Shown one piece after another: positions 1 to 10,055 of a DNA stretch of 64,000 nucleotides. The position numbers and the translations under genes were made by a program. Where the stretch lies: positions 14,593,726-14,657,725 of the forward strand of contig NC_063448.1 in the NCBI RefSeq assembly GCF_020379485.1. Direction: 5' to 3'. Each line of letters starts with the position of its first letter. Position 1 is the first letter of the stretch. The DNA comes from Brassica napus. Lineage: Eukaryota > Streptophyta > Magnoliopsida > Brassicales > Brassicaceae. Below the pieces are notes generated by a model that saw nothing but the letters and a program-made list of their open reading frames with translations, was not told where the DNA came from and did not search any database.

Positions 1-192
1 CTGCCCTTTGTTGATCCAGAAGTACTTACGGCTCAGTTGAAGGACAAGGATGATCGCATATCTTTGTTGGAGACCCAGATGGCGGCTCTACAGGCGGGCT
101 ATGAGGCACATAAGAGGCTGAACCAACAAATGATGGAGATGATGAAGAGGATGTACCCGAACGAGGTGTTCCCGAACGTGCGAGACCCGTAG
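1..192 (+). CDS. 3' end of a CACTA TNPA-like (Transposase_24) gene, partial
   Basis: The window opens inside a reading frame that runs without a stop to TAG at 190-192. The 63 visible residues form a charged, leucine/glutamine-rich segment with the heptad look of a coiled coil (DKDDRISLLETQM, then a Met-rich stretch). The Transposase_24-like gene at 22679-24786 ends the same way, with a DKDERI-type start to its coiled coil. About 100 bases downstream the subterminal repeats and TIR of a CACTA element follow, as expected for its second gene. In the En/Spm family TNPA binds subterminal motifs and brings the ends together; this tail would serve multimerisation (inference). The N-terminal part lies outside the window. 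Confidence 0.6.
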   Translation: MPFVDPEVLTAQLKDKDDRISLLETQMAALQAGYEAHKRLNQQMMEMMKRMYPNEVFPNVRDP

Positions 193-294
193 TTTTTTTT
201 TTTGTTCAAAAACTCGGAATGTTTTATTTTTATTTGTACAACTTTGAATATTATCTAATATGTTTTCAATTTTAATTTTAATTTTATATTTTCG

Positions 295-690
295 AGGAAA
301 TGAACCCTCGGAAATTTCCGACGAACATTTCCTCGGAATAAGTCGTCGGAATATACCGAGGGACTCCTTCCTCGGAATTTTCCGAGGGCTCCGTTCCTCG
401 AAAATTCTTGATGAAAATTCTGAGGAACATTTCGTCGGAACTTCCGAGGATTGGACCATCGGAAAGTCCATCAAAATATCCCGAGGAAGTTCTCCCTCAG
501 TATATTCCGAGGACCTTTCCGACGAACTGGTGGTCCTCGGAATTCCGTCGGAAATTTCCGAGGGATTTCCGAGGAAAAATGAATTTCCGAGGAGTTATTT
601 CCGAGGACTTGTTTCGTCGGTATGTCTTCGGAATAACGTTATTCCGACGACATACCGACGATTTTTTCCCTCGCTATGCCGCTGTTTTCT
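295..690. repeat. CACTA subterminal repeat array (TCCGAGG type)
   Basis: Many copies of CTCGGAA/TTCCGAGG occur in both orientations with short spacers. In En/Spm-type elements such motifs are the binding sites for TNPA. A few copies read TCGTCGG, the motif of the other element, so the array is not pure. Overlapping open frames here are by-products of the repeat and are not genes. Confidence 0.75.
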
Positions 691-697
691 TGTAGTG

Positions 698-1493
698 CTT
701 TATTTTGCCTTGTCATACATGTTCTTAGTCGAGATCTAATTTCGCGGGCTTAAGAGATTCTAATATTGTCGTAGCCCATTTTAGGTAAGCACAACTAAGG
801 ACTATCGCTAGCCTCTTCCACTTCACCATCGCCGACGTTCCCGATTCCGTTTCTTGGAGTTATTACGAGCCATGCTATCCTTCCACCTTCCTTTGTTACT
901 TATATATAAACTTCTTCACCCAATCTTTTGCTCCAACTGCAACCATGTATAAAACTCCCCACCTTTCCCCTTTCCAATATTCTCACTAAATAAGTCCATT
1001 GTGATATTCAATATCGTAATATTCTTCACACAGTTTGATCTCTGTTACTTCCAAATCACAAGTTTTCTGCATCGGTTATGTCGGCATTATCAGGTAACTT
1101 TCCAATCGCTTCTCCAATTCAATAGCTTATAAATTGAATATAATCAGCACAGGAATTTGGTTTCACAATAATATGATTAGCTGAGTATAGTACCAACTAT
1201 GGATGTTGATATTAGAAAAACTAGGAGAACAAAGGATATGGGATCTGTAATTTTAACTAAATCTAAATCTTGCCTAAGAAAATTGAATCTGAATCTGGCC
1301 CTTAATTAGAGAAGACGAATGGTCATTTGATTTGTTTAATCATTAATGAGCTACATTTGCGATAATTCGTATTCATATGATTTAACTGATTTAATCAACC
1401 GTTTGGTATGTAGTAATGCAATTCAAATGGAGTTGTGTTCAATCTTTTATATTGTAGGAAGATATACAAAGCTTATGGTAGCGAAGATCAAAA
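698..1493. other. Spacer with promoter-like sequence and a possible 5'UTR intron
   Basis: No gene can be read. TATATATAA lies near 899-908 and a CT-rich leader follows. A GT-AG interval from about 1093 (CAG/GTAACT) to 1458 (TTGTAG) could be a 5'UTR intron of the signal-peptide exon at 1494. This resembles a captured promoter plus first exons, but no transcript evidence is visible. Confidence 0.3.
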
Positions 1494-1613
1494 ATGATGA
1501 GTGAGAGGACCTTAAGCTCTTGGAAACTGGTGCTGCTGCTTGTGCTTTGTCTTCATGTTCTTTCTCTCTATTGTAGCGCCGCATCTCAGTCCAGTTTCGT
1601 CAATGGTGGGTGT
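1494..1613 (+). pseudogene. Signal-peptide exon of an unidentified secreted protein (fragment)
   Basis: The frame opens MMSERTLSSWK, continues with a leucine-rich hydrophobic core (LVLLLVLCLHVLSLY) and reaches SAASQSSFVNG, a standard signal peptide with an Ala-rich cleavage region. It runs into GGTGGGTG near 1605, a plausible splice donor. No downstream exon of the same protein could be recognised; the next coding traces belong to a small GTPase and a PPR protein. It is either a truncated first exon captured by the Helitron or a tiny secreted peptide. Family unknown. Confidence 0.35.
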
Positions 1614-1796
1614 TACATCTCTATCTGTTTGTCTCCGTATGGAGATAATCTCATAATGGTTTCTCTTGATGAGTGTAGGCACCAAACCATCTTATAAACT
1701 CGCCAAATCCGGCGATGGAATAATATCCTATCAAATATTATCTTCTCTTAAATCTTTTTTTTTTTTGCTTATGTTGCTCTTTTCATTTTTTGGTTA

Positions 1797-2302
1797 AACA
1801 GAACTGGATCAAAGGAATCAAAAAACATAATTGAACAGCATGCTTCTCTTCGATCATGCAACTTATGACAAGAACCATGTTGATCTCTTTCATTACAACT
1901 ATCAAGTATTATCTCTTTGATACATGCCACTCTTTGTAAGTGCTCTTTGTAGTGGTCCGTAGTCACTCAAGTTCTTTTTTTGACATAATTAATTTGAAGA
2001 TACGGGCTATTGAGCTGGATTACAAGAGAATTAAGCTGCAAATCTGGGATACTACGGGACAAGAGCGATTCTGAACTGTCACAACTGGTTTCTTCTCTTC
2101 GTTTGATTTTAGTAAATCCCAGATTTTTCTTCTCGATTCTTCTTACTGATATATATGCATTCTGTCTCTTTTCTCACTATGGTTAGAACCTGTAATACTC
2201 ACCTATGTGGTTTCTTCTTATTGCAGCATAGTACCGCAGAGCCATGGGAATTTCGCTTGCGAATGATATCACTGATGAATCATCTTTCATCAATAAGCAT
2301 TC
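1797..2302 (+). pseudogene. RABE/Rab8-type small GTPase, scrambled exon fragments
   Basis: Three pieces of a RABE1-like GTPase are readable. At 1994-2087 the frame gives [20 protein letters not shown] then GQERF, the switch II region with its WDTxGQE motif. At 2227-2302 YRRAMGISLANDITDESSF matches the following exon and is preceded by TTGCAG. At 1801-1848 NWIKGIKK and IEQHAS match a later exon but lie upstream of the other two, so the order is disturbed. In-frame stops (TGA after GQERF; TAG in place of the first Tyr of the YYRGAM motif) show it is dead. Rab8 relatives act in post-Golgi secretion; this copy cannot. The first two pieces are clear, the third tentative. Confidence 0.7.
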
Positions 2303-2383
2303 TCTTTACTTTTTACCTTACAGTTTTATTAGTTCAATTTTAGGCTGCTGCATGCAACTGTCTAAAGCTCGCACGTTAAAATG

Positions 2384-2433
2384 ACCACTCCTACTCTTTA
2401 TGATAGTTGATCACTCCTACTCTTTATGATAGT
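2384..2433 (+). repeat. Short tandem duplication (about 25 bp, two copies)
   Basis: CACTCCTACTCTTTATGATAG occurs twice in direct succession. It lies between the RABE and PPR remnants and has no coding signal. Confidence 0.7.
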
Positions 2434-2948
2434 CTTCGTGTAATTTACTATCTCCACTTTTCAAATTTTGCAACTTTTCAGTGGATAAGCTCTTGCATCG
2501 TATGTGTTTTTTTTATAGCTTTGAAAAGCTAATTGTTTGGATAGTTATCATTATCTTTTGTATTAGTTATTGGTTCTTTTTGATGGGTTTGAATATCAGT
2601 TATTAATTATCTTTTTTAAAAGCCTAAGCATAATTTTTTTATGGATAAGCTCTTTATGGTGTGCCTTTTTAAGCTTTTGTATCATATAAGTTGATGGATT
2701 GTGATAACTTATTAGTGTCTTTGGATCATTTTGTTAGAACCAAAACCTTCATGATATTCATATTAGTGACCTGGTTATATGTGTGCGTCATGCAGAACAA
2801 TGGTTACTTGCTAGGAATTAGGTGATCCAAGATTTGATAACTGTAAATTTGAATATGTCATGAATTAGAGAAGACAACTGGTTATTAGATCAGTTTAATG
2901 ATGAGATAAAAGTATTTTAGTGAGCCATCAATAAGACAATACACTTGC

Positions 2949-3240
2949 ATGGTTAACGCGTTGGGTGAAGCAGAGCTATTGGAGGAAGCCGAAGCAATGA
3001 TAAAGAACATAACAGTGGAAGAAGCCACTATTATATGGAGCTTTTTTCTTTTCAGCAGAAAGACGGTACTGTTGAGATGGCTGAACGGGTACTGAAGTGT
3101 TTGATGAAACTGGATCTAGATGAAACTTGTGCTTATGTGATCTAATGCTTGCAATGTAGGAGGTTTTTCTTTGGAAAGGCAAGTGAAGAAGGAAGTATGG
3201 TGTTCCATGGACGTCGATTACAAAGTTCACAAGTTTGTAT
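2949..3240 (+). pseudogene. PPR protein C-terminal E/E+ region, frameshifted fragment
   Basis: From 2949 the frame reads MVNALGEAELLEEAEAMIKN then a Trp (IIW), the signature of the last S motif and E motif of a PLS-class pentatricopeptide repeat protein. A frameshift near 3050 moves it to DGTVEMAERVLKCLMKLDLD and a stop. A third piece near 3178 reads ERQVKKEVWCSMDVDYKVHKF-like E+ sequence. The upstream repeat array is absent. These proteins bind organelle RNA; this fragment has no complete repeat and is a pseudogene, plausibly captured. Confidence 0.7.
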
Positions 3241-3485
3241 TTTTTTGCAGGAAAAGATACCATATTCTCATAACATCAATGTCAAGTATTCTCTGATTCT
3301 TGTGCTGGTGGACGAAGAGGATCATTGTTACTTCAAGCAGCAAGAAATGATGTAGTAAATGCTCAAGGAGGAGACATTTTGATGTTTACTGAAACAGATA
3401 AGAAATTTTCAGAAATTTGTAGAGCGTTTTTCTTAAGATTTCTTTTGCCTTTATGCAATTTGTTTGGAGATTTGGAGAAATGAAA

Positions 3486-3891
3486 TTTAAACAATGAAGT
3501 CAACAGTTACTTCTGCTTTTCTACTATTGCAAGTACAGGATACATGTGATGATTAATTTCAGTTATTTAACCAAACTTATGGTTCACTCTATCTACACAA
3601 ACGCTGATTTTTTATTCCAAGGTATATTATGTAATAATATGATACTTCGATATGATGAACCCTGGAGATTATATGAGTAATATTGAGGTTTAAACAATGA
3701 AGTCAACAGTTACTTCTGCTTTTCTACTATTGCAAGTACAGGATACATGTGATGATTAATTTCAGTTATTTAACCAAACTTATGGTTCACTCTACCTACA
3801 CAAACGCTGATTTTTTATTCCAAGGTATATTATGTAATAATATGATACTTCGATATGATGAACCCTGGAGATTATATGAGTAATATTGAGG
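3486..3891 (+). repeat. Tandem duplication, two 203-bp copies
   Basis: Copies 3486-3688 and 3689-3891 are nearly identical; I noticed one mismatch (TCTATCTAC versus TCTACCTAC). The near-identity points to a recent event. The unit is non-coding. Confidence 0.95.
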
Positions 3892-3930
3892 ACTAAAAAT
3901 TAAAACCAGAATTTTCATTAGGGAGCATGA

Positions 3931-4530
3931 TTGAAGGCAATCATTGGATTTCGATTAAAATAAATTGTCAACCTTTTTTAAAAAAAAAATCAACTACATT
4001 CTATGGATTTTCCTTAGGGAAAACTTACATATAGCTCTTAAAGAATATTAATAGATTTTAAATATTTTGTTTTGCTGCATAGAAACAAAATTATTTGCTA
4101 TAATTTCAGGATTCTTTTAATGTACATCACTTTTAGATCTCAATTGTTCTTCATTTCACCACTGCCTAAACACTTAAGAATGAATTCATATAGATTTTCT
4201 TATCACCAAATAATAAATAATAAATAATTAAATGGTTGAAGCCAATCATTGGATTTCGATTAAAATAAATTGTCAACTTTTTTTAAAAAAAAACTACATT
4301 CTATAGATTTTCTTTAGGGAAAACTTAAAAATAGCTCTTAGAGAATATTAATAGATTTTAAATATTTTGTTTTGCTGCATAGAAACAAAATTATTTGCTA
4401 TAATTTCAGGATTCTTTTAATGTACATCACTTTTAGATCTCAATTGTTCTTCATTTCACCACTGCCTAAACACTTAAGAATGAATTCTTATAGATTTTCT
4501 TATCACCAAATAATAAATAATCAATAGTTA
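3931..4530 (+). repeat. Tandem duplication, two copies of about 300 bp
   Basis: Copies 3931-4230 and 4236-4530 share almost the whole sequence, with small indels in the A-run and a few substitutions. They look older than the adjacent 203-bp pair. Both pairs lie in the AT-rich 3' part of the Helitron. Confidence 0.9.
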
Positions 4531-4866
4531 AAATTTTAAAATATATATTTGTTGATTTTAACGTTAAAAATGTTAGAATTATATGTTAATTTAACAATAT
4601 TTTCATAAATTAAACTCAAATAAACGAGATTAAAAATAATTGAAATTTAACTAAAATTTAATTTATTTTTATTCAAGTCTTTTACCAAGTTATATGTATT
4701 TTTATATTGAATGAATGTTTTTTGAATTTTAAAATTTTAGTCACCAAAAACAATACAAAATTTTGCAGATTTGTCTGATAATTTATATAGCATATTCAAT
4801 CTAAGTGTAAAATATATAGTTAAATACAGATTTTATAATAAATTAAATTAATATATAGGAAAAAGA

Positions 4867-4894
4867 CCCGGGCGTAGCCCGGGAAAATCTCTAG
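4867..4894 (+). other. Helitron 3' terminus: hairpin plus CTAG
   Basis: A 7-bp perfect GC-rich stem with a 3-nt loop is followed by AAAATCT and CTAG/T. This GC-rich palindrome sits in otherwise AT-rich sequence and is the classical Helitron transposition terminator. Confidence 0.85.
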
Positions 4895-5586
4895 TAACAG
4901 TAAAAGTCATAAACAATCACACTCTAGAATAGCTAAAGTAATCAAACCAAAGAACCAAACAAATCGAATTTAGCAAATTTAACAGAAAAATATCCAAGTT
5001 TTTTAAAATAAGCTGCAAACGGAAAACGGTTATTAACTAACCAAAAACCGAACCAAGGCAGATTTGTTGGTTTAATTCAGTGGGATTGTACCGAACTAAC
5101 CGAACCGGAAATACCCAACACAAGAAAAAAAGGAAACCGGGGGTACTTTAAACACTAAAAAAATCTAACAATACTAAAAGGGAGATATTAGCTCCTGTTA
5201 GACTGTCCACGCTGGATTAAAAAATCATCCAATAAGAGATCCCTATTTTGCCATGTCATATCTATTGATTATCTGAATCCTTATAAACCCATACCCACGT
5301 TTTGGACAGGCATGTCTTTTGGCCCAATCAATAATCCACAACAAAGCCTTTGAAACAGGTTCAGACACTTCACCTTCATCGTTCTACTCAAAGAAACTCA
5401 GGCGTCCCTCAACAGCTCTGTTTCTCACCATTAAAGTCGACCTCCAACCACTATTTCTCATTAAATCTTCTTTTTCACTCAAGAAATGGAAGCGTTCCAG
5501 CTCTCTTTGTTTCTCAGCTTATATTAATCCGTATTTGTATCTATGTTCCACACAAACATCACGCAAACGACAAAACCACATAAAAA
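4895..5586. other. Spacer, promoter-like 3' half
   Basis: No gene. The first part is AT-rich with scattered ACCGAAC-like runs. The last 300 bases contain TATAAACC near 5282 and a CT-rich leader and may be the promoter of the RPA-like pseudogene that follows. Confidence 0.3.
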
Positions 5587-8500
5587 ATGGCAACCATATC
5601 CATGAAATCCACCGGAAAGGCTGCAATGGCTCAGTTTTTCAACGATGTCTCCCTTGGCTTCTCGGAATTGGAGTTGCGTTTCCGTTTATTCCATCTATGG
5701 GAAGCAAGAAACACAGCGAAAGGGGCATGGTTATTGGGTTAAAACTGCTCCTCATCAGTGAGCAGGTATGCAATCTAATTTCAGATAAGATTATTTGTTT
5801 CCCTGAAATTTAAATTCAACATTTCATATGATTGTCTAATATCTTTTACGAACGTTATACCAGGGTTCATCTCATCTAACCATGATGCTTGATACCACAC
5901 AAAACTAAAGCCACTTCCAAAATGCTATGCCACCGCATCGATGGATAAGTGTATTGGTCTTGATTGTTGAGTCCTCATCACTATCTCCAGAAGAAGACCC
6001 TAGAACTGATGAAACCGTCAGCTCTTTTTGTTTTCAATCTGGTCAGCTCATTTTTTTCCTGCACTATATTAATTAATTACATAAATAATACAATCAAGTG
6101 AGATTGGCGAGAAAAAGATTTTCGGAAGCTAAACATGGAACATGAATTTGATGTGAGCAGTCATAATAAGTGTAATGGAAACTATATCTTTGTATATAGG
6201 TTCAAGAAACTGAAGAGTTATGGTGATGGTTACTATTGGTAAGAAGGAGACCAATTCCACCTTACAGCTCAGAACAATCTGGTCAAATCGACTGATTATG
6301 ATTAACACTCTTCAAGACGTAAGTCTGTGTTTGTCTTCTTTGTATTTGAATTCACTTATGTGATCTAATTTCCATACTTTCCATATTTTTTTTCTTTGAG
6401 CGATTTAGAGTGTGACTGGTAACCATCGAAGAACATTAGGAATGATTAGGAAAAGAATGAATAGGAATAAAATTTTGGGAATGATGAGGAATGATGGTTC
6501 CTTATCAAAATTAACAAGGAACAAAGTTACATTATAATTCTCTACAAAAAAGGGAATGAAAAGGAACGAACAGGAAAAAACATTCCTCATGAATGGTAAC
6601 ATTTTTGAGGAACGTTAAGGAATATAGTGTTCCTCTTCGTTCCCTTGGTTACCATTCAAACTCTTAGTTTTTTTACAGGTATGTGTCGAATCTTTGGAGA
6701 ACCTTCCGGGATCCGGATCATCAACATCATCTTCAAGAAAAAGAAAAAAAGTCTGCAAATCAGCGTCACAATTTCAATTCGATTTATATACATGTCTTTA
6801 CTGGCTATCTAAATGAACTACCTCAGTTTCTGATTATAAATGGTGAGCTCTCTGTGACGACGAAAAAAATGATCACAGGCTACTCTTTTTAAAAACATTC
6901 TTTATAGTTTTTGGTATAATCTTCCCATCAGTCACGACTCTCAAAACAAAATGATGTTTAATAAACTTTTGAAGTAAAGTTCTGAGCATGTGGGGTTCAG
7001 TTTCAGGTCTCGGAGACTGCATCAGATATAATTAATGTGGGTGTGCTCCGATTCTAGAATAGCTGTTGAGAAGAAGAAGAAAAGGAAGAAAAAAGCCACC
7101 GGAGATGCAGAAATATTGCATCATTTTCATTATTGCAGAAAAGCTTCACCGGAGATGTAAATGTGGATTCATATGTCTCGAGTTGAATCCTTGAAGGCTA
7201 TTGGGGGTTTGCTCCAGACGGTGATGGTGATAGATAATTCACTGTAGAACCTTGGATTCTGGCCACAAAATACTTCAGACTCAGGCTTACCTAAAAAAGT
7301 TAAACTCTCCCTCTTTTTTTTTAATCAGGTTAAACTGTTTGCTTCATAGGTGATAGTTGTGACAACACATTAAGGTGGTCCTGAAGAGTTCTATGGAACC
7401 AAAGTCACTGGATCAAGAAGGTAGCAACATTTTAAGCTATTACTAAAAAACTCAATATATGATATACGCCGCTAATTTCTTTTTACTGTATTGTAGCTTC
7501 CCTTGAGGCTAATCAGAAGAATCTTTGGATTTTGTTAAAAGAAAAATTGTGTTTGCAGGAAATTTGGCTCCAACCAGTTTAGAGGAAATATGACACCCTA
7601 GCTTCTACACTGGTAAACCTCGAAGATTTTTAAGTTGGAAATGAGAGTTTCTTTTTCTGGATATACAGAGGGAGAATGTGCATCTTTTATTAGAGTTAAA
7701 GATTTATAAATTCGTAAATGTCCAGATGACAATGATACATTTTTTCAAAAGCTTTATGAACACTTGAACTGAACCGAAATCTTTTTGGTATGAAGCTTCC
7801 ATGTTCAAACGACTAAGCTAATTACATATCATCGAGTGAAGACAGACACAGAGAGTCAGAGAGAGAACAATAAAGAAAGATGGGGGAAGAGGAGAGATCA
7901 GGAGATGGAAGAAAATTCTGTAAAAGTTGATGATGGTGCCCGCTTCATCCTTGAATGTAAAGGTACATGTGTTTTATACAGATTCGCAATAGATCCGTGT
8001 TTGTTATGTGGATCCACTTGACAACATCAATAATGGCGCCACCGCTACTAATACTACGTACGCTTTCAAGTTCTGAGGATGGGCTGCATGTATATCGTGT
8101 TTGGTGGGAGAAGTAGCTGTCACGTTTTACTCATACAGCTTCTCTCCCTACGTTTTATTCAGTGGAAAGCACATGGAAATTGATCCCTTGAATGTTCCAC
8201 TTTTTGTGCTTACAGATTCAATAGTTCTTTTTAATGTTTTTGGTATACCATCCGCTGTTTTCATGCGAGCTCCATCTTTCTTCTTCTAACTGATGGGGCT
8301 ATGGCTGTCTAAAGTAGCGTGACTAGGTAACTCTGAAAGTTATAAACGTATAACTTACAACTTACAAGCATGGTGGCTACAAAAAAGGGGTCGACAAAAA
8401 AAACTTACAAGAAGAAGAACCAGCTGTAGAAGATGATAAAATGCGAACATGCAAGAGGCTGAGAACGGAAACTCAGTTATCGAGAATTTGTGTTATTATA
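5587..8500 (+). pseudogene. RPA-like (OB-fold, DUF223 family) gene, degraded
   Basis: ATG at 5587 opens MATISMKSTGKAAMAQFFND then VSLGFSELELRFRLFHLWEA, matching the N-terminus of the large Brassicaceae family of replication protein A 70-kDa-like proteins. A 1-bp deletion near 5723 moves the frame to MVIGLKLLLISEQ, followed by GTATGC at 5766 as a donor. Later exons cannot be joined into an open frame. Near 8405-8500 a basic tail (EEEPAVEDDKMRTCKRLRTE) resembles the C-terminal nuclear-localisation region of this family. Intact members bind single-stranded DNA. The copy is inactive; the extent beyond the first exon is a guess. Confidence 0.5.
6408..6663. mobile_element. Tourist-like (PIF/Harbinger) MITE, 256 bp
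   Basis: The ends form imperfect terminal inverted repeats: GAGTGTGACTGGTAACCA at the left and, reverse-complemented, GAGTTTGAATGGTAACCA at the right. The flanks carry the 3-bp duplication TTA (6405-6407 and 6664-6666), the PIF/Harbinger preference. The interior is full of GGAATGA-type repeats and has no coding capacity. It lies within the degraded RPA-like gene. Confidence 0.8.
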
Positions 8501-9485
8501 AGTTGTGTGGGAAACTGTATAGAAAATTTAGGTAGGGACTCTCTCTCAAAATCTTTGTATGTATAATATTGTTATTCGTTTGATCTTTTAATATTTCTTC
8601 GATTTGAGTTATCAATTAGATGTGTTTCTTGGTGACCGAACATGTTTTGGAGAGACCTAATTAGAGCATTAGCCAATCCCCCCCCCCCCCCCTCCTATTG
8701 AGATATGGGTGTATATGCTCTGAGTGTTTTATATGGTAACTCAAATCTAAAGTTTACTAAACTTTGACTACTGGGTCAATTGTATGTTCTAATGTACATA
8801 TTTTAACTAATTGATAAAGCACAAATAGTTATATAATATATTTATTTATGTGTAATATATCTATATTTGTATTTGTGATTAAAGTTGTTTATATTTGTTT
8901 GAAAATAATATTTCATGTTAATAGTAAATATCAATTTTAAAATAAAACAATTATTTTAAACACATACTATTTAAAATTACAAAACAAAAAAAATGTAAAA
9001 TACTAACCAAACTATTAAAAAAACTACATTGATTCTATTAGAAAATACCATTAAAAGAGAATACTAAACATTTTGTCTAAACTTACGTCAAAACATCAAA
9101 TAGTATATGTAAAAATAAATAGGTGAATAATATCAATATATATCAACTAATAAAAGTTAAAATAAAATCTATCAGTTTATTTATTTATATATAAATTATT
9201 GGTATTAGATATAAATAATTACACATTTATAATATAGATTACACAAGATTATAAAATAAACTAAAACAATGGATAAACAATCTATATAAATATAAAGTTG
9301 AAGATGGTTTTTAACATTTTATGTCGATAAAAGATATTTAAAAGACAAGGTTTATAAGATATAAAAAATTAAAATTTCTAAATAAATTCGTGAAATAAAT
9401 TATTTAAAATTTATATCGAAAAAGAAAACAATATAATTAAACATAAATATATAATATAAATCTGTGACAAAATCTCTAGTATAAT
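8501..9485. other. AT-rich spacer ending in an eroded Helitron-like 3' end
   Basis: No genes. At 9468-9480 AAAATCTCTAGT is identical over 12 bases to the 3' end of the Helitron terminating at 4894, but the GC hairpin that should precede it is gone (only TCTGTGAC remains). The sequence just upstream is AT-rich like the tail of the first Helitron. This may be the end of an old Helitron carrying the RPA-like fragments. Confidence 0.35.
8678..8692. repeat. C15 homopolymer
   Basis: A run of 15 C lies in an AT-rich spacer. Length in the assembly may be unreliable. Confidence 0.9.
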
Positions 9486-9686
9486 TAAAAATGTCCTAGT
9501 TTTCATCACTCTCTTCTCTTCTCTCTCATCGCCGATTTGTGATTCACGCGAGAAACGAGAGAGGGAGTGGCGATCGCAACCGCCGGCGCTGACGGAAGTC
9601 ATACACAGAGCTGATCCGTCAGGTGAGTTGAATCTACTACTCCCATTAGATTCATTTCCAGTAGCGAGCGAGGAAGACGAGGAGGT

Positions 9687-9689
<3 letters not shown>

Positions 9690-9727
<38 letters not shown>
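9690..9727. repeat. (GA)n microsatellite in the 5'UTR region
   Basis: About 19 GA units lie between the probable transcription start and the coding start of the CaaX-protein gene, in a GAGA-rich leader with a possible 5'UTR intron (CAG/GTGAGT at 9620). Confidence 0.9.
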
Positions 9728-9731
<4 letters not shown>

Positions 9732-10055
9732 TATTAGCCTTGAGTATAGCTAATGCATGTTTCATTTGAACTCTTCACCTTTAGGTTACGGATCCATTCT
9801 CTCTTGGCGTTTTAGATCTCTTCCGAGTTGATCAATCTCTCATACACCTCTCTTTTCAGGGATTTCGAATTCTTCTATAGTTTTGATTGTCTTTTAACTA
9901 GCTTTGGATCCCAAATTTGGAAACATTTTATTGAATCTGAATCATCTCTGTTAATAACAAAGAGGTCGTTACTATATTTGGGGGTCCTCGGGTTGAGCAG
10001 GAAGGTGGACACTGTCAGCAAATGGAATACGCCTAGATGAACAGAAGAGCAGCTA

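Larger units (their letters stand above)
1..697 (+). mobile_element. Right end of a CACTA (En/Spm) DNA transposon
   Basis: The element ends with TTTTCTTGTAGTG at 685-697, the reverse complement of the CACTACAAGAAAA terminus found intact at 17508. Between 295 and 690 there is a dense array of direct and inverted motifs of the form TCGGAAnTTCCGAGG, typical CACTA subterminal repeats. The 3-bp target duplication would be CTT (698-700), but the left end is outside the window so it cannot be checked. The repeat core here is TCCGAGG, where the element at 17508-25458 uses TCCGACG. Confidence 0.85.
698..4894 (+). mobile_element. Probable Helitron 3' part carrying gene fragments (5' end not located)
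   Basis: The right boundary is diagnostic: a perfect 7-bp hairpin (CCCGGGC 4867-4873, loop GTA, GCCCGGG 4877-4883), seven bases, then CTAG at 4891-4894 followed by T, the 3' end plus A/T target rule of plant Helitrons. Upstream on the same strand lie remnants of at least three unrelated genes (signal-peptide exon, RABE GTPase, PPR protein), typical of Helitron capture. I could not find a convincing 5'-TC terminus, so the left limit given is only the end of the neighbouring CACTA element; the Helitron may start further left or right. No Rep/helicase gene is visible, so it is non-autonomous. Confidence 0.5.

Noticed and set aside
260..739. Overlapping open frames of 95-159 codons on both strands
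   Set aside because: They are translations of the repetitive TCGGAA/TTCCGAGG subterminal array and have no protein-like composition.
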